Source: Streptomyces rimosus
GTDB lineage: Bacteria; Actinomycetota; Actinomycetes; Streptomycetales; Streptomycetaceae
Assembly (NCBI RefSeq): GCF_008704655.1
Contig: NZ_CP023688.1
Coordinates: 1,116,001 to 1,180,000 of the forward strand
Direction: 5' to 3'
Length of the DNA stretch: 64,000 nucleotides
Both the position numbers and the translations under genes were made by a program. Below, piece by piece: positions 38,701 to 48,059 of this stretch. The number at the start of each line of letters is the position of its first letter. The stretch's first letter is position 1. The notes below the pieces were generated by a model. The model was not told the origin of the DNA. It was given only the letters and a program-made list of their open reading frames with translations, and searched no databases.

Positions 38701-39978
38701 ATGACCGCTCCCGGCGCCGACACGCAGCACGGCATCCGCCGCCGCAACCTGGCGCGGGTCCTGGGGGCCGTGGCCGCCGACGGGCCCGTGTCGCGGGCAG
38801 GTGTCGCGGCGCGGGTCGGGCTGACCCGGGCGGCCGTCGGCACACTGGTCGACGCCCTGCTGCGGGCCGGTCTGCTGGTCGAGACGGGCCCGGCGGCGAC
38901 CGGCGGACGCGGGCGGCCGGGCAGCGAACTGGCCGTCAGCGACACCGGGCCCGCGGGCATCGGCGCCGAGATCGGCGTGGGCAACTTGGCGGTGTGCGCC
39001 GTCGATCTGCGCGGGCGGATACGGGCCCGGGCGGCGGCCGACGTGGCCGACCGGGGCAGCGAGCCGGGCCCCGTACTGCGCCGTCTGGCCGGGATGATCG
39101 CGGAGGTCACGGACCGGATCGCGGCGCTGGACCTGCGGCCCGCCGGGCTCACGGTCGCGGTCCCGGGGCTGGTGGCACGCGGTACGACGACCGTGGTGCA
39201 CGCCCCCAACCTCGGCTGGCGGAACGTCGATCCGGCTCCGGTACTCCGCGCCCTGACCGCCGTGCCCGAGCCGCTCACCGTCGAGAACGAGGCCAACCTC
39301 GGCGCGCTGGCCGAGCTGCGGCTCGGCGGCGGGCCGGACGGCAGTGGAGCGCCGCCGCCCGACTTCCTCCACGTCTCGGCGGAGGCGGGAATCGGCGCAG
39401 CGGTCGTCGTGGACGGTCAACTGCTGCGTGGGGCGCGGGGGTTCGCGGGTGAGCTGGGGCACGTACCGGTGTATCCCGGCGGGCGGCCGTGCGGCTGCGG
39501 CGCGCGGGGGTGCCTGGAGCAGTACGCGGGAGAAGCGGCCGTACTACGGGCGGCCGGTCTCGACCCGGGGCGTGCGGCGGCCGGGCACCCCGGTCCGCGG
39601 GCGCGCGTCGAACTCCTCGCCCATCGCGCCGCCGCCGGGAACCCCGCCACGCTGGCCGCCCTGCGGGACGCGGGGACGGCGCTCGGGATCGCGCTCGCGG
39701 GGGCCGTGCACCTGCTCGACCCGGAGGCGGTGCTGCTCGGCGGGGCGCTGGCGCGGCTGGCGCCCTGGCTCCTGCCGTCGCTGGAGCGGGAGCTGACGGC
39801 CCGTACGGCCCTCGCGCCGTACGCGGGGACCGCGCCGCGGATACGGGTGGCCGCCGCCCGCTGCGGCGCCGACGGGCCGCTGCTCGGCGCCGCGCACGCC
39901 GCCCTGCGCGCCGTTCTCGACGATCCGCTGGGCCGGTCCTGGACACCCGCCGTTTCCCGGCAGCTCTCCGGAGAATAA
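38701..39978 (+). CDS. ROK-family transcriptional regulator (XylR-like)
   Basis: 425 residues. N-terminal winged HTH (IRRRNLARVLGAVAADGPVSRAGVAARVGL...) followed by the ROK sugar-kinase-like domain with IGVGNLAVCAVDL, VPGLV, ENEANLGALAEL, the GELGH loop and the zinc motif CGCGARGCLE. Such proteins repress sugar genes and are released by the sugar. The position after xylA/xylB suggests control of xylose genes, perhaps through the spacer at 36417-36570. ATG 38701. Confidence 0.9.
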   Translation: MTAPGADTQHGIRRRNLARVLGAVAADGPVSRAGVAARVGLTRAAVGTLVDALLRAGLLVETGPAATGGRGRPGSELAVSDTGPAGIGAEIGVGNLAVCAVDLRGRIRARAAADVADRGSEPGPVLRRLAGMIAEVTDRIAALDLRPAGLTVAVPGLVARGTTTVVHAPNLGWRNVDPAPVLRALTAVPEPLTVENEANLGALAELRLGGGPDGSGAPPPDFLHVSAEAGIGAAVVVDGQLLRGARGFAGELGHVPVYPGGRPCGCGARGCLEQYAGEAAVLRAAGLDPGRAAAGHPGPRARVELLAHRAAAGNPATLAALRDAGTALGIALAGAVHLLDPEAVLLGGALARLAPWLLPSLERELTARTALAPYAGTAPRIRVAAARCGADGPLLGAAHAALRAVLDDPLGRSWTPAVSRQLSGE

Positions 39979-40101
39979 CCCGCTCCGTCGCCTCGACGCC
40001 TTTTCCCGGCCCTGGTCCACCGGTCCGCGGCCGGAATCACCCCGGCACACTTTCCAGCAACTGATTCCACTAAACCTGTCCATCTCCCTTATTTTTCATG
40101 C

Positions 40102-40146
40102 CACTCGTTCGAGTGATTGCCCCGATTAAAACGACACGCCTATGTT
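40102..40146 (+). promoter_or_regulatory. Promoter and inverted repeat before the encapsulin genes
   Basis: TTGCCC (40117-40122) and TATGTT (40141-40146) with 18-base spacing lie in an AT-rich island. A perfect inverted repeat CACTCG-TT-CGAGTG (40102-40115) ends two bases before the -35 box, a position suited to an activator or repressor. Confidence 0.45.
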
Positions 40147-40238
40147 CAGTGCGACGAGCGGTACGGACCTCGTCTCGCGAACGGCCGTGGCTCCGGCCGC
40201 CGTCCTCTTTCCAACCTTCCAAGATTGGTGGCGCAGCC

Positions 40239-41648
40239 GTGACGGTTACGGACGAGACAATTCCCGGCCCCGAGGGCGAAACTCAGAATTCCAGCCTCAC
40301 GACGGCGGCGGCCCGCAATCTGGCCACGACCACCAAGACCGTGCCGCAGATGCAGGGCGTCACCTCACGCTGGCTGCTGCGGCTGCTGCCCTGGGTGCAG
40401 GTCTCCGGCGGTACGTACCGCGTCAACCGGCGGCTGACCTACACGGTCGGCGACGGCCGCGTGGACTTCGCCGTCTCTGGCACCGAAGTATCGATCATCC
40501 CCGACGAACTGCGCGAACTGCCCGCGCTGCGCGACTTCACCGACAGCGCGGTGCTCGGCGCGCTCGGCGAGCGCTTCGTCCAGCGCGAGTACGCGCCCGG
40601 CGACGCGATCGCCACCGCCGGCGCGCCCGCCGACCGCCTGGTGCTGATCGTGCACGGCCGGGCCGACCGGATCGGCGCCGGGAAATACGGCGACGAAACG
40701 GTCCTGGAAGCGCTCGCCGGGGGCGACCACCTCGGCGACAAGCCGCTCACCGACACCGCCGCCTCGTGGGAGTACACCTACCGCGCGGTGACCCGGGTGA
40801 CCGTCATGGAGCTGCCCCGGCAGGCCGCGCAGGAGGTCACGGACCGCTCGCAGGAGCTGCGCGACCACCTCGCGACGGCCGGCGCGGGCAGCGCTCCGCC
40901 GCGCAACGCCAGCGGCGAGCGGGCCATCGAGGTCGCCTCCGGCCATCACGGCGAGCCGCGGGTGCCCGGCACCTTCGTCGACTACGAGCTCAACCCCCGG
41001 GAGTACGAGCTGAGCGTGGCGCAGTCGGTGCTGCGGGCCCACACCCGGGTCGGCGACCTGTACAGCGACCCGATGAACCAGGTCGAGCAGCAGTTGCGGC
41101 TGACCATCCAGGCGCTGCGCGAGCGCCAGGAGCACGAGATGGTCAACAACCGCGAGTTCGGGCTGCTGCACAACGCCGACCTGACGCAGCGCGTCCGTAC
41201 CCGCAGCGGCCCGCCCACCCCCGACGACCTCGACGACCTGCTCGCGACGGTGTGGAAGGACCCGGCCTTCCTGCTCGCCCACCCGAAGGCGATCGCCGCC
41301 TTCGGCCGGCAGTGCAGCGCCCGTGGCCTGTATCCGACGGCGGTCGACTTCATGGGGCACTCGCTGCCTTCCTGGCGCGGGGTCCCGATCTTCCCGTGCA
41401 ACAAGATTCCGGTCGGCGCGGACGGCACCAGTTCGTTCCTGGTGATGCGCACCGGCGAGGAGAAGCAGGGCGTCGTCGGACTGCACCAGACGGGAATCCC
41501 GGACGAATACGAGCCGGGGCTCTCGGTGCGGTTCATGGGCGTCAACGACCAGGCCATCGCCAACTATCTCGTGAGCGCCTACTACTCCGCCGCGATCCTG
41601 GTGCCGGACGCGCTGGGAATTCTGGAGGACGTGCAGACCGGCCAATGA
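40239..41648 (+). CDS. Family 2B encapsulin shell protein (copy 1)
   Basis: 469 residues from GTG 40239. HK97-type shell protein of encapsulin Family 2: N-arm ([20 protein letters not shown]), then [21 protein letters not shown], and the A/P-domain half with [36 protein letters not shown] and the C-terminal [23 protein letters not shown]. Residues ~110-220 are a cyclic-nucleotide-binding-like insertion ([30 protein letters not shown] start), which defines 2B. The phosphate-binding cassette is degenerate (LGDKPLT, no PRxA Arg). Together with copy 2 it should form a self-assembling protein compartment. Confidence 0.92.
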   Translation: MTVTDETIPGPEGETQNSSLTTAAARNLATTTKTVPQMQGVTSRWLLRLLPWVQVSGGTYRVNRRLTYTVGDGRVDFAVSGTEVSIIPDELRELPALRDFTDSAVLGALGERFVQREYAPGDAIATAGAPADRLVLIVHGRADRIGAGKYGDETVLEALAGGDHLGDKPLTDTAASWEYTYRAVTRVTVMELPRQAAQEVTDRSQELRDHLATAGAGSAPPRNASGERAIEVASGHHGEPRVPGTFVDYELNPREYELSVAQSVLRAHTRVGDLYSDPMNQVEQQLRLTIQALRERQEHEMVNNREFGLLHNADLTQRVRTRSGPPTPDDLDDLLATVWKDPAFLLAHPKAIAAFGRQCSARGLYPTAVDFMGHSLPSWRGVPIFPCNKIPVGADGTSSFLVMRTGEEKQGVVGLHQTGIPDEYEPGLSVRFMGVNDQAIANYLVSAYYSAAILVPDALGILEDVQTGQ

Positions 41649-41670
41649 ACCACCCCGTTCCAGCCATGAG

Positions 41671-41690
41671 AAGCGGTTGAAGAACCGTTT
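41671..41690 (+). promoter_or_regulatory. Small hairpin between the two encapsulin genes
   Basis: AAGCGGTT (41671-41678) pairs with AACCGTTT (41683-41690) over 8 bases with one wobble, loop GAAG. It lies in the 219-base spacer; the remainder of the spacer shows no gene. It might tune the ratio of the two shell proteins. Confidence 0.3.
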
Positions 41691-41867
41691 GCCGAGATAT
41701 GACGATCCCGCGTCATTCATGGCCGAAATCCCGTCAATGCCGGCGCGACATCCGCGGCTCCCGCGCGCAGTCCCCGCGCGCGCTCCCCGGCCGCGTACCG
41801 CGGGACGGTCGCGTCCGGCCCGCGGCCCTGACCGTCCCACGACCCACAGGAACAGGTGAAACCCCCC

Positions 41868-43286
41868 ATGACCACATCTGCGGACCCGACGTCCGGACCC
41901 GGCGCCACCCCGGACACCGACCAGGCGCGCACCAGCCTGGCGACAGCCGCGGCACGCAATCTGGCCACCACGACCAAGACCGTGCCGCAGATGCAGGGGA
42001 TCTCCTCCCGCTGGCTGCTGCGCGTGCTGCCGTGGACGCAGGTCTCCGGCGGCACGTACCGCGTCAACCGGCGCCTGACGCACACCCTGGGAGACGGCCG
42101 GGTCGAGTTCACCAGCACCGGTTCCGACGTCCGGGTCATCCCCGCGGAGCTGCGGGAGCTGCCGCCGCTGCGCGACTTCGACGATCCGGCGGCGCTGGAG
42201 GCGCTGGCCGGTCAGTTCGTGCAGGAGGAGCACGCGCCCGGTGACGTGCTGGTGGAGCAGGGACGGCCGGCCGACCGGGTCGTCCTGGTCGCGCACGGCA
42301 AGCTGAACCGTATCGGCACCGGCAAGTACGGCGACGAAACGGTCCTCGGCGTCCTCGCGGACGGCGACCACCTGGGCGAAACGGCACTGCTGTCACCGGA
42401 CGCGGTCTGGGAGCACACGGTCCGCGCGGTCACCCGGGTGACCGTACTGACGCTGCCCCGCACCGCGTACGAACAGCTCGCGGACCGCTCCCCCGGCCTG
42501 CGCGACCACCTGGAGCGCTACCGCACCGCCCAGATCCCGCCGCAGAACAAACACGGCGAGGCGGCCATCGACGTGGCCTCGGGCCACACCGGCGAACCCG
42601 CGCTGCCGGGCACCTTCGTCAACTACGAAGTGGCGCCGCGTGAATACGAACTGAGCGTCGCGCAGACCGTACTGAAGATCCACACCCGGGTCGCCGACCT
42701 CTACAACAACCCGATGAACCAGCTGGACCAACAGTTGCGGCTGACCATCGAGGCGCTGCGCGAGCGCCAGGAGCACGAGATGGTCAACAACCGCGAGTTC
42801 GGCCTGCTGCACAACGCCGATCTCAAGCAGCGCATCCACACCCGCAGCGGCCCGCCCACCCCGGACGACCTGGACGAACTGATCGCGCGGCGCCGCAAGA
42901 CGCAGTACCTGCTGGCCCACCCGCGCACCATCGCGGCCATCGGCCGGGAGTGGAACGCCCGCGGCATCTACCCCACCACCGCGGAGATCGGCGGCACCCC
43001 CGTCCGCGCCTGGCGCGGCATCCCGCTGCTCCCCTGCAACAAGATCCCCGTCAACCCCGACCAGACCAGCTCGATCATCGCCATGCGCGTCGGCGAGGAG
43101 AACCAGGGCGTCGTCGGCCTGCACCAGACCGGCATCCCCGACGAGTACCAGCCCGGCCTCTCCGTCCGCTTCATGGGCATCAACGACCAGGCGGTCATCA
43201 ACTACCTGGTGAGCGCCTACTACTCGGCAGCCGTCCTGGTACCGGACGCACTGGGCGTCCTGGAGGACGTGGAGATCGGCCACTAG
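41868..43286 (+). CDS. Family 2B encapsulin shell protein (copy 2)
   Basis: 472 residues from ATG 41868; an in-frame GTG at 41856 with CACAGGAACAG upstream would add MKPP and is a real alternative. Full-length homologue of copy 1, most alike in the C-terminal shell half ([50 protein letters not shown]). The CNB-like insertion ([22 protein letters not shown]) keeps LGETALL but lacks the PR-x-A arginine that holds cAMP phosphate. The copies differ most in N-termini, insertion and the segment after TPDDLDEL. A mixed two-component shell is likely. A strong terminator follows. Confidence 0.92.
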   Translation: MTTSADPTSGPGATPDTDQARTSLATAAARNLATTTKTVPQMQGISSRWLLRVLPWTQVSGGTYRVNRRLTHTLGDGRVEFTSTGSDVRVIPAELRELPPLRDFDDPAALEALAGQFVQEEHAPGDVLVEQGRPADRVVLVAHGKLNRIGTGKYGDETVLGVLADGDHLGETALLSPDAVWEHTVRAVTRVTVLTLPRTAYEQLADRSPGLRDHLERYRTAQIPPQNKHGEAAIDVASGHTGEPALPGTFVNYEVAPREYELSVAQTVLKIHTRVADLYNNPMNQLDQQLRLTIEALRERQEHEMVNNREFGLLHNADLKQRIHTRSGPPTPDDLDELIARRRKTQYLLAHPRTIAAIGREWNARGIYPTTAEIGGTPVRAWRGIPLLPCNKIPVNPDQTSSIIAMRVGEENQGVVGLHQTGIPDEYQPGLSVRFMGINDQAVINYLVSAYYSAAVLVPDALGVLEDVEIGH

Positions 43287-43306
43287 CCCGCGCCACCTGA
43301 CGTCAA

Positions 43307-43345
43307 CCGCCCGCTGTCCCGGCATCGTGCCGGGGCGGCGGGCGG
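43307..43345. terminator. Strong bidirectional terminator
   Basis: 43307-43324 and 43328-43345 pair over 18 bases with two G-U wobbles, loop TCG (core CCGCCCGC/GCGGGCGG). It lies between encapsulin copy 2 and the convergent HTH gene. Confidence 0.85.
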
Positions 43346-43367
43346 AGTGTGCCGGTCCGCCCAGGGC

Positions 43368-43916
43368 TCACTGGCCGTCGGCCGCTGCCGGGTCCTCGGC
43401 GGGGAAGAGGATGGGGCTGATCAGGTAGCGGGTGCGTTCCGGCGAGGGCTCGTTGGTGATCCGCCGCGTCAGCGCCGCACGCATCTCCTCGATCAGGGCG
43501 GTCAGTTCCTCCCGGCTGAGCCACATGGCGTGCTGGCGATAACCGACCAGATCGGTGGCCGGGTCTGCGCCGGGCCGGTCGAGATAGGCGTGGAACTCGG
43601 CCAGCAGGGCCGACATCGCCACCGCGAACACCCGCCGGTGCTCGGCGACCGGTACGGAGGCGGCGGCCTCGGCGTCGACAACCGCCCGCTCACGCCGCAG
43701 CCGGTAACGGCGCTCGACCGCGCCGCGCACCCGCCGTTCGTCCTCGACCTCCAGCAGCCCGGCGTCCGCCAGCACACCGACCTGCCGGTAGACGGTGGCC
43801 TTCGAGGCGTCGGGGAGCAGGGTGCACAGCTGCGTGGTGGTCAGGGCCCGGCCGCCGGACAGGGCGTGCACGATGCGCAGGCGTACGGGGTGCAGGAGCA
43901 GGTCGACCGTATCCAT
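43368..43916 (-). CDS. ArsR/winged-helix-type transcriptional regulator
   Basis: 182 residues. N-terminal winged HTH (LLLHPVRLRIVHALSGGRALTTTQL...KATVYRQVGVLADAGLLEV), then a helical domain with FAVAMSALLAEFHAYLDRPG and MWLSREELTALIEEMR, like actinobacterial 'helix-turn-helix domain' regulators paired with a neighbouring enzyme. Divergent from the alpha/beta-hydrolase gene; the palindrome at 43944-43959 between them is its likely site, giving autoregulation and control of the hydrolase. Confidence 0.88.
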   Translation of the reverse strand: MDTVDLLLHPVRLRIVHALSGGRALTTTQLCTLLPDASKATVYRQVGVLADAGLLEVEDERRVRGAVERRYRLRRERAVVDAEAAASVPVAEHRRVFAVAMSALLAEFHAYLDRPGADPATDLVGYRQHAMWLSREELTALIEEMRAALTRRITNEPSPERTRYLISPILFPAEDPAAADGQ

Positions 43917-43943
43917 GGGCGTACGCTCTCACAGGTGATACCT

Positions 43944-43959
43944 TTCTCAAACTTGAGAA
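43944..43959. promoter_or_regulatory. Perfect inverted repeat operator candidate
   Basis: TTCTCAA-AC-TTGAGAA, 7-base perfect arms with a 2-base spacer. It is 28 bases upstream of the regulator start and 38 bases upstream of the hydrolase start, in the middle of the divergent spacer. Confidence 0.65.
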
Positions 43960-43997
43960 CGTAGCCGGGCACGTTCCGGCCCACCGAGGAGAGAACG

Positions 43998-44900
43998 ATG
44001 GCCTGCACACCGCCCCCGTTAGGACACCTGCACGACCTCGGCGACGGCCGCCGTCTGCTGCTGCACCGCTCCGGCACCGGGGGCCCGACCGCGGTGTTCC
44101 TGGCGGGGGCGGGCATGATGAGCCTGGACTACCTGAACATCCACCGGCGCGTCGCCGAGCGGACCACGGCCGTCCTCTACGATCGCGGCGGCAACGGCTG
44201 GAGCCACCCCGCCGAACTGCCCCGCACCGCCGCCGAAGTGACCGAGGAACTGCGCGAACTCCTGCACGCCGCCGGGGTCCCCGGGCCCTACCTGCTGATC
44301 GGCCACTCCCTCGGCGGGGCCTACGCGCGCCACTACGCCAGGTGCTTCCCGGCCGAGGTGGCCGGCCTGCTCCTGCTCGACCCCTTCCACGAAGACATGG
44401 TGGTCCGCGCTCCCCAGCGGGCACGGGAGATGCTCGACGCGATGCTGGACCAGATGGCGGCCCAGGAGGCGGCCGAGTTCACACCGGAACAGGTGGCGCA
44501 GGCCCGCGTCACGATGCTCGAACACTTCGCCAGCTGGCCGGAGTCGGTGCGCGGCCCCCTGGTCGACCGGCACCTCGCCACCTGGCGGGCCGCCGGGCGC
44601 GAGAACCAGAACCTGTACGACAAGGTCGCCGACGAACTCCGCACCGCACCCGCCACTCCCGACGTGCCGCTGATCGTGCTGACGGCCATGGGGCACGACG
44701 CCACACAGGCCCACCTGTGGCCCGCGGAACTGCTCGGCGAGATCAACGAACTCAAGCGGAGGCTGCACGCCGAGGTGGCCGCCGAGTCCCCGCGCGGGGA
44801 GCAGCGGGTCCTCGGCGACGCGGGGCACGGGTGGCTGCACGAGGAGCGGGCCGACGCGGTGCTTCAGGCTGTCGAGGACCTGATCATCCGGGCGCGTTGA
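43998..44900 (+). CDS. Alpha/beta-hydrolase
   Basis: 300 residues, ATG with GAGGAGAG upstream. Oxyanion-hole region FLAGAGMMS, DRGGNGWS loop, nucleophile elbow GHSLGGAYAR (Ser about residue 99), and the His of GDAGHGWLHEE near the C-terminus. No signal peptide. Substrate unknown; the divergent regulator may respond to that substrate, which would suit detoxification or ester breakdown. Confidence 0.9.
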   Translation: MACTPPPLGHLHDLGDGRRLLLHRSGTGGPTAVFLAGAGMMSLDYLNIHRRVAERTTAVLYDRGGNGWSHPAELPRTAAEVTEELRELLHAAGVPGPYLLIGHSLGGAYARHYARCFPAEVAGLLLLDPFHEDMVVRAPQRAREMLDAMLDQMAAQEAAEFTPEQVAQARVTMLEHFASWPESVRGPLVDRHLATWRAAGRENQNLYDKVADELRTAPATPDVPLIVLTAMGHDATQAHLWPAELLGEINELKRRLHAEVAAESPRGEQRVLGDAGHGWLHEERADAVLQAVEDLIIRAR

Positions 44901-45429
44901 GGCCGGAGGGCCACTCCGCACGGGAGGTGACGGCGCGTCAGCAGGGGGAGATGAGGCGGAAGACCGCGTTTTCCGGCTCTCTGGGGTGGTGGGTTTACGC
45001 CAGGCCCGGTGGGAGCCAGGGTGTACCGGTAGGCGGACAGGGGCCGCTGGGGTGTGTGCGGTGGGGATTCCGGTGTTGCCACGGCTCGCGGGCGCGACCG
45101 GGCGGGTGCCCGGCGGGGGCCGTTACTCGTTGTCGCGAGTCCGGTGTCGTCGCTGTATGCCCGCTCGGCACATCTGGCACATGCGTCACAGGCGGAGTGG
45201 CGTCTCCGTGTCCGGCCTGGGGGTTCACCTCTTCCGGTGGCAGCAACGGCGATGGGCAGGAGGGGCGTTCGCCGTCGCTGTGCGTTCGGGGCGACCCGGC
45301 TGTGCAGTGCCTCGCGCGCTTCGGCGAAGGTCGGGCCACTCACGGCGGGGGACATTCCGGTCGGCACCCGTATTCGGCCGCTTCATGGAAATCCAGCCGC
45401 CACCACGCCATTTGGGGCATGGCCAGACC
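44901..45429. other. Long spacer without recognisable gene
   Basis: About 530 bases. Open frames on both strands are Arg/Pro/Gly-rich and show no domain or good start site. No repeats or RNA features were recognised here; the last part leads into the AT-rich control region of the secreted-protein gene. Confidence 0.5.
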
Positions 45430-45476
45430 TTTTCGGTCGAAAAAACAGGTTCTCCCGGAACCGCCCCAAAGGGCGG
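45430..45476 (+). promoter_or_regulatory. Inverted repeat and hairpin before the secreted protein gene
   Basis: TTTTCG-GT-CGAAAA (45430-45443) is a perfect AT-rich inverted repeat. It is followed by the hairpin CCGCCC-CAAA-GGGCGG (45461-45476), which ends 23 bases before the ATG. The first may be an operator, the second a structured 5' leader. Confidence 0.45.
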
Positions 45477-45499
45477 ATCACGCCTTACGCTCCCTGGTC

Positions 45500-46042
45500 A
45501 TGCGCAGAACAACGAGCATCTTCAGCAGGGCCGGCCTCGCCGCCCTCCTCGCCCTCGTCGTCTCCGTTCTCGGCCTGGGCGCCGCGTCCCCCGCGTCCGC
45601 CGCCGACACCCCGGCGCTGGCCTTCACCGTCGACAAGACGCAGGCCACGCCCGGCTCGGACGTCACGCTGACCATGACGTTCACCAACACCGGCACCGCC
45701 GATGTGCGCTTCGTGTGGCAGTCCTTCCAGCCCACGTGGGAGACCTCTTCGACGAGCGGTCTGAAGTACACCTGGAAGACCTGTACCGCTGACCCCGGCG
45801 TGACCTGCAAGGCGGGCGCGGGCGCCACGTACTCCGTGCCGATCGCCCCCGGCGCCACCCGTAAGGTCACCATGACCTACACCATCGGCGCCGACTCCTC
45901 CTGCGGCTACCCCGACGTCGCCTTCTACTCGTACATCTACACCGAGTTCGGCGGCGGCCAGCCCGCCAAGGAGGGCACCTTCTTCACCCCCGCCACCCGC
46001 GTGATCTGCCCGACCACTCCCCCGGCGGGTGCCCAGGCCTGA
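45500..46042 (+). CDS. Secreted Ig-like/beta-sandwich protein
   Basis: 180 residues. Sec-type signal peptide (MRRTTSIFSRAGLAALLALV... with cleavage near ASPASAA) followed by one beta-sandwich domain: AFTVDKTQATPGSDVTLTMTFTNTGTADV, later TRKVTMTYTIG. Four Cys (CTADPGVTC and SSCG...VIC) could form disulfides. Similar secreted proteins are common in Streptomyces; no enzyme motif is seen. Preceded by the inverted repeat and hairpin at 45430-45476. Confidence 0.8.
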   Translation: MRRTTSIFSRAGLAALLALVVSVLGLGAASPASAADTPALAFTVDKTQATPGSDVTLTMTFTNTGTADVRFVWQSFQPTWETSSTSGLKYTWKTCTADPGVTCKAGAGATYSVPIAPGATRKVTMTYTIGADSSCGYPDVAFYSYIYTEFGGGQPAKEGTFFTPATRVICPTTPPAGAQA

Positions 46043-46337
46043 CCCGGGCCGCACGACTGGCACGACCCGCGCGTTCCGCACGGTCCGGCCCCGCCGCACC
46101 GGCGCGGCCCCCCAGACGCGCGCCCCGTCCCCATTCAGCTTCCCGCTCCTTCGGTCCAGGGCCGTGGCCACGCCCCTGGACCGGAGGGGCGGTCGTCGTT
46201 CCCGGTGGGAGCGTGCGGCATCCGGGCGACGGGGGCGACACGACGATCGTTCGGTGGTTGTACGGCTTTCTGATATCTGCGGGCCATAGTGGGCGTTCCG
46301 CACCCATGGGACCGTTGCCGGAACGTCTGGGGGGATC

Positions 46338-47576
46338 GTGAAGAATCGATTCGTTCGCACACGGGCGGTACTGACGGCGCTGACGGCATGGGGCGTACTG
46401 GCCGGAAGCGGAGTGGCGGCAGGGGCCACCGCCACGGACAGCGGCACTCCGCGCCTAGGGCGGGCAGTAGGCGTCGCGCCAGGGGTGACGTACCGCGCCT
46501 TCGACCTAGTGGTGGGGCGCGGCACCGCGCACGGCCACCTCGTGACGGTGGACCTGACCGACCGCCGGACGACGGTGGACCTGCTGTACCCCGGCGCGGT
46601 CGGTGCGCGCTCCCCGGTCTCCCGGCTGGCCGACGCGCGGGCCGCGGTGGCCGCCGTCAACGCGGACTTCTTCAACATCACCGAGACCCAGCACCCCGGC
46701 GTGGAGGCGACCGGCGCCCCCGTGGGCCCGGCCATCGCCTCCGGGCAGCACCTGAAGGCGGCGGTGCCCGACGGGCAGCGCTTCGGCCCGGCGCTGCCGC
46801 CCGGCACGAACACCCGCGACGTCATCGGCGTCGGCTACGACCGGCGCGCCCGCCTGGACCGGCTGTCCCTGCGCGGCACCGTGCTGACCGCCGACGGCGC
46901 GCTGCCGCTGAAGGGCCTGAACCAGTACGCGCTGCCGGTGAACGGCATCGGCGCGTTCACCTCCAAGTGGGGGCCCACCTCGCGCGTCCGGGCGACCTGC
47001 GGCACGGACACCGACCGGGCGGCGCCGTGCAGTACGGAGACGTACGAGGTCACGGTCCGGGGCGGCCGGGTGGCCGGGGTCGCTCAGGTGCCGGGCCGGG
47101 GCGGCATCGCCCGCGGTACGACGGCGCTCGTCGGCCGGGAGGAAGGCGCCCGGCAGCTGCGCAAGCTGCACATCGGCGACCGGGTACGGATCGGCCACCG
47201 GCTGACCGCCCGCAAGCCCGGACCGCTGCGCTTCGCCGTCGGCGGCTTCCCCATCGTCCGCAACGCGGAGCCGCTGACCGGCCTGGACACCGTCACCCCG
47301 GCCGTCCGCACCTCCGCGGGCATCGGCGCGCACGGCCGCCGGCTGCTGCTGCTCGCGCTGGACGGCGCGCCGGGCCGGGCGGGCATGACCGTACGCGAAC
47401 TGGCCGACCTGATGGACCGGCTGGGCGCCCGCGACGCGGTCAACCTGGACGGCGGCGGCTCCTCCACGCTGGTCACACGCGAGCCGGGCAGCCCGGGCGC
47501 GACGGTCCGCAACCACCCCTCGGGCGGCGCGGAGCGGCCGGTGCCGAATGCGATCGGGGTCTTCGCGCGGGGGTGA
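46338..47576 (+). CDS. Secreted phosphodiester glycosidase (NAGPA-like) family protein
   Basis: 412 residues from GTG 46338. Signal peptide (ALTAWGVLAGSGVAAGATA) then a phosphodiester glycosidase domain: AAVNADFFN near residue 110, FAVGGFPIVRNAEP, and the diagnostic C-terminal NLDGGGSSTLV. Relatives include mammalian uncovering enzyme NAGPA and bacterial exopolysaccharide-related proteins. Probably cleaves sugar-phosphodiester bonds outside the cell. The 295-base gap upstream shows no gene. Confidence 0.88.
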   Translation: MKNRFVRTRAVLTALTAWGVLAGSGVAAGATATDSGTPRLGRAVGVAPGVTYRAFDLVVGRGTAHGHLVTVDLTDRRTTVDLLYPGAVGARSPVSRLADARAAVAAVNADFFNITETQHPGVEATGAPVGPAIASGQHLKAAVPDGQRFGPALPPGTNTRDVIGVGYDRRARLDRLSLRGTVLTADGALPLKGLNQYALPVNGIGAFTSKWGPTSRVRATCGTDTDRAAPCSTETYEVTVRGGRVAGVAQVPGRGGIARGTTALVGREEGARQLRKLHIGDRVRIGHRLTARKPGPLRFAVGGFPIVRNAEPLTGLDTVTPAVRTSAGIGAHGRRLLLLALDGAPGRAGMTVRELADLMDRLGARDAVNLDGGGSSTLVTREPGSPGATVRNHPSGGAERPVPNAIGVFARG

Positions 47577-47590
47577 CGCCGTGGCGGCGC

Positions 47591-47785
47591 TCAGGGCCGC
47601 ACGCTGCTCACCACATCCGCCGCCCCGGACAGCCCGTTCTGGATGTCCGGGGCCAGGCTGCTGCCCGCCAGGTAGAAACCGAGCAGCATGCAGACGAGGG
47701 CGTGTGTGAATTTCAGGCGTCCACTGCGCAGGAAGACGACGGTCAGTACGACGAGCAGCACGACGACCGAGATCGAAAGAGCCAC
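47591..47785 (-). CDS. Small two-TM membrane protein
   Basis: 64 residues from GTG 47785; the GAGGAGG just upstream fixes this start over the GTG at 47800. Two membrane helices: LSISVVVLLVVLTVVFLRSG and THALVCMLLGFYLAGSSLA, then a short polar tail. Conserved-looking but of unknown role. Converges with the NAGPA-like gene. The 274-base spacer to the YwiC-like gene holds nothing I recognise. Confidence 0.75.
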   Translation of the reverse strand: MALSISVVVLLVVLTVVFLRSGRLKFTHALVCMLLGFYLAGSSLAPDIQNGLSGAADVVSSVRP

Positions 47786-48059
47786 GACAAACCTCCTCAC
47801 CCGCCGCCCGAACGGACGACAACGGGCGCCAGTTTGGCGTATTCGGCGCCTTTCCCCGGGTTTTCACGGGTGCGCCATGCGGGTGATCACTGCGGGTCAC
47901 CGGACGGCGGCCCTGCTCTCCGGCCGTATTCCCGCGTTCCATACGGGTGAGCGGCGGGGAGAATCGCAGCCTCCTTGAGTGGCTGACCTTCGATTTCAGG
48001 ACATTGGTCCCGGACCTTCGGCGGCCCGGTCCGGGTTGCGCACCCCATATATTCGTGGC

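Noticed and set aside
44864..45367. Minus-strand 167-codon frame in the 44.9-45.4 kb spacer
   Set aside because: Arg/Pro/Thr-rich, partly antisense to the hydrolase gene, no good ribosome site or recognisable domain.
46258..46290. TTGTAC...CATAGT promoter before the NAGPA-like gene
   Set aside because: Spacing of 21 bases is too long for a convincing promoter.
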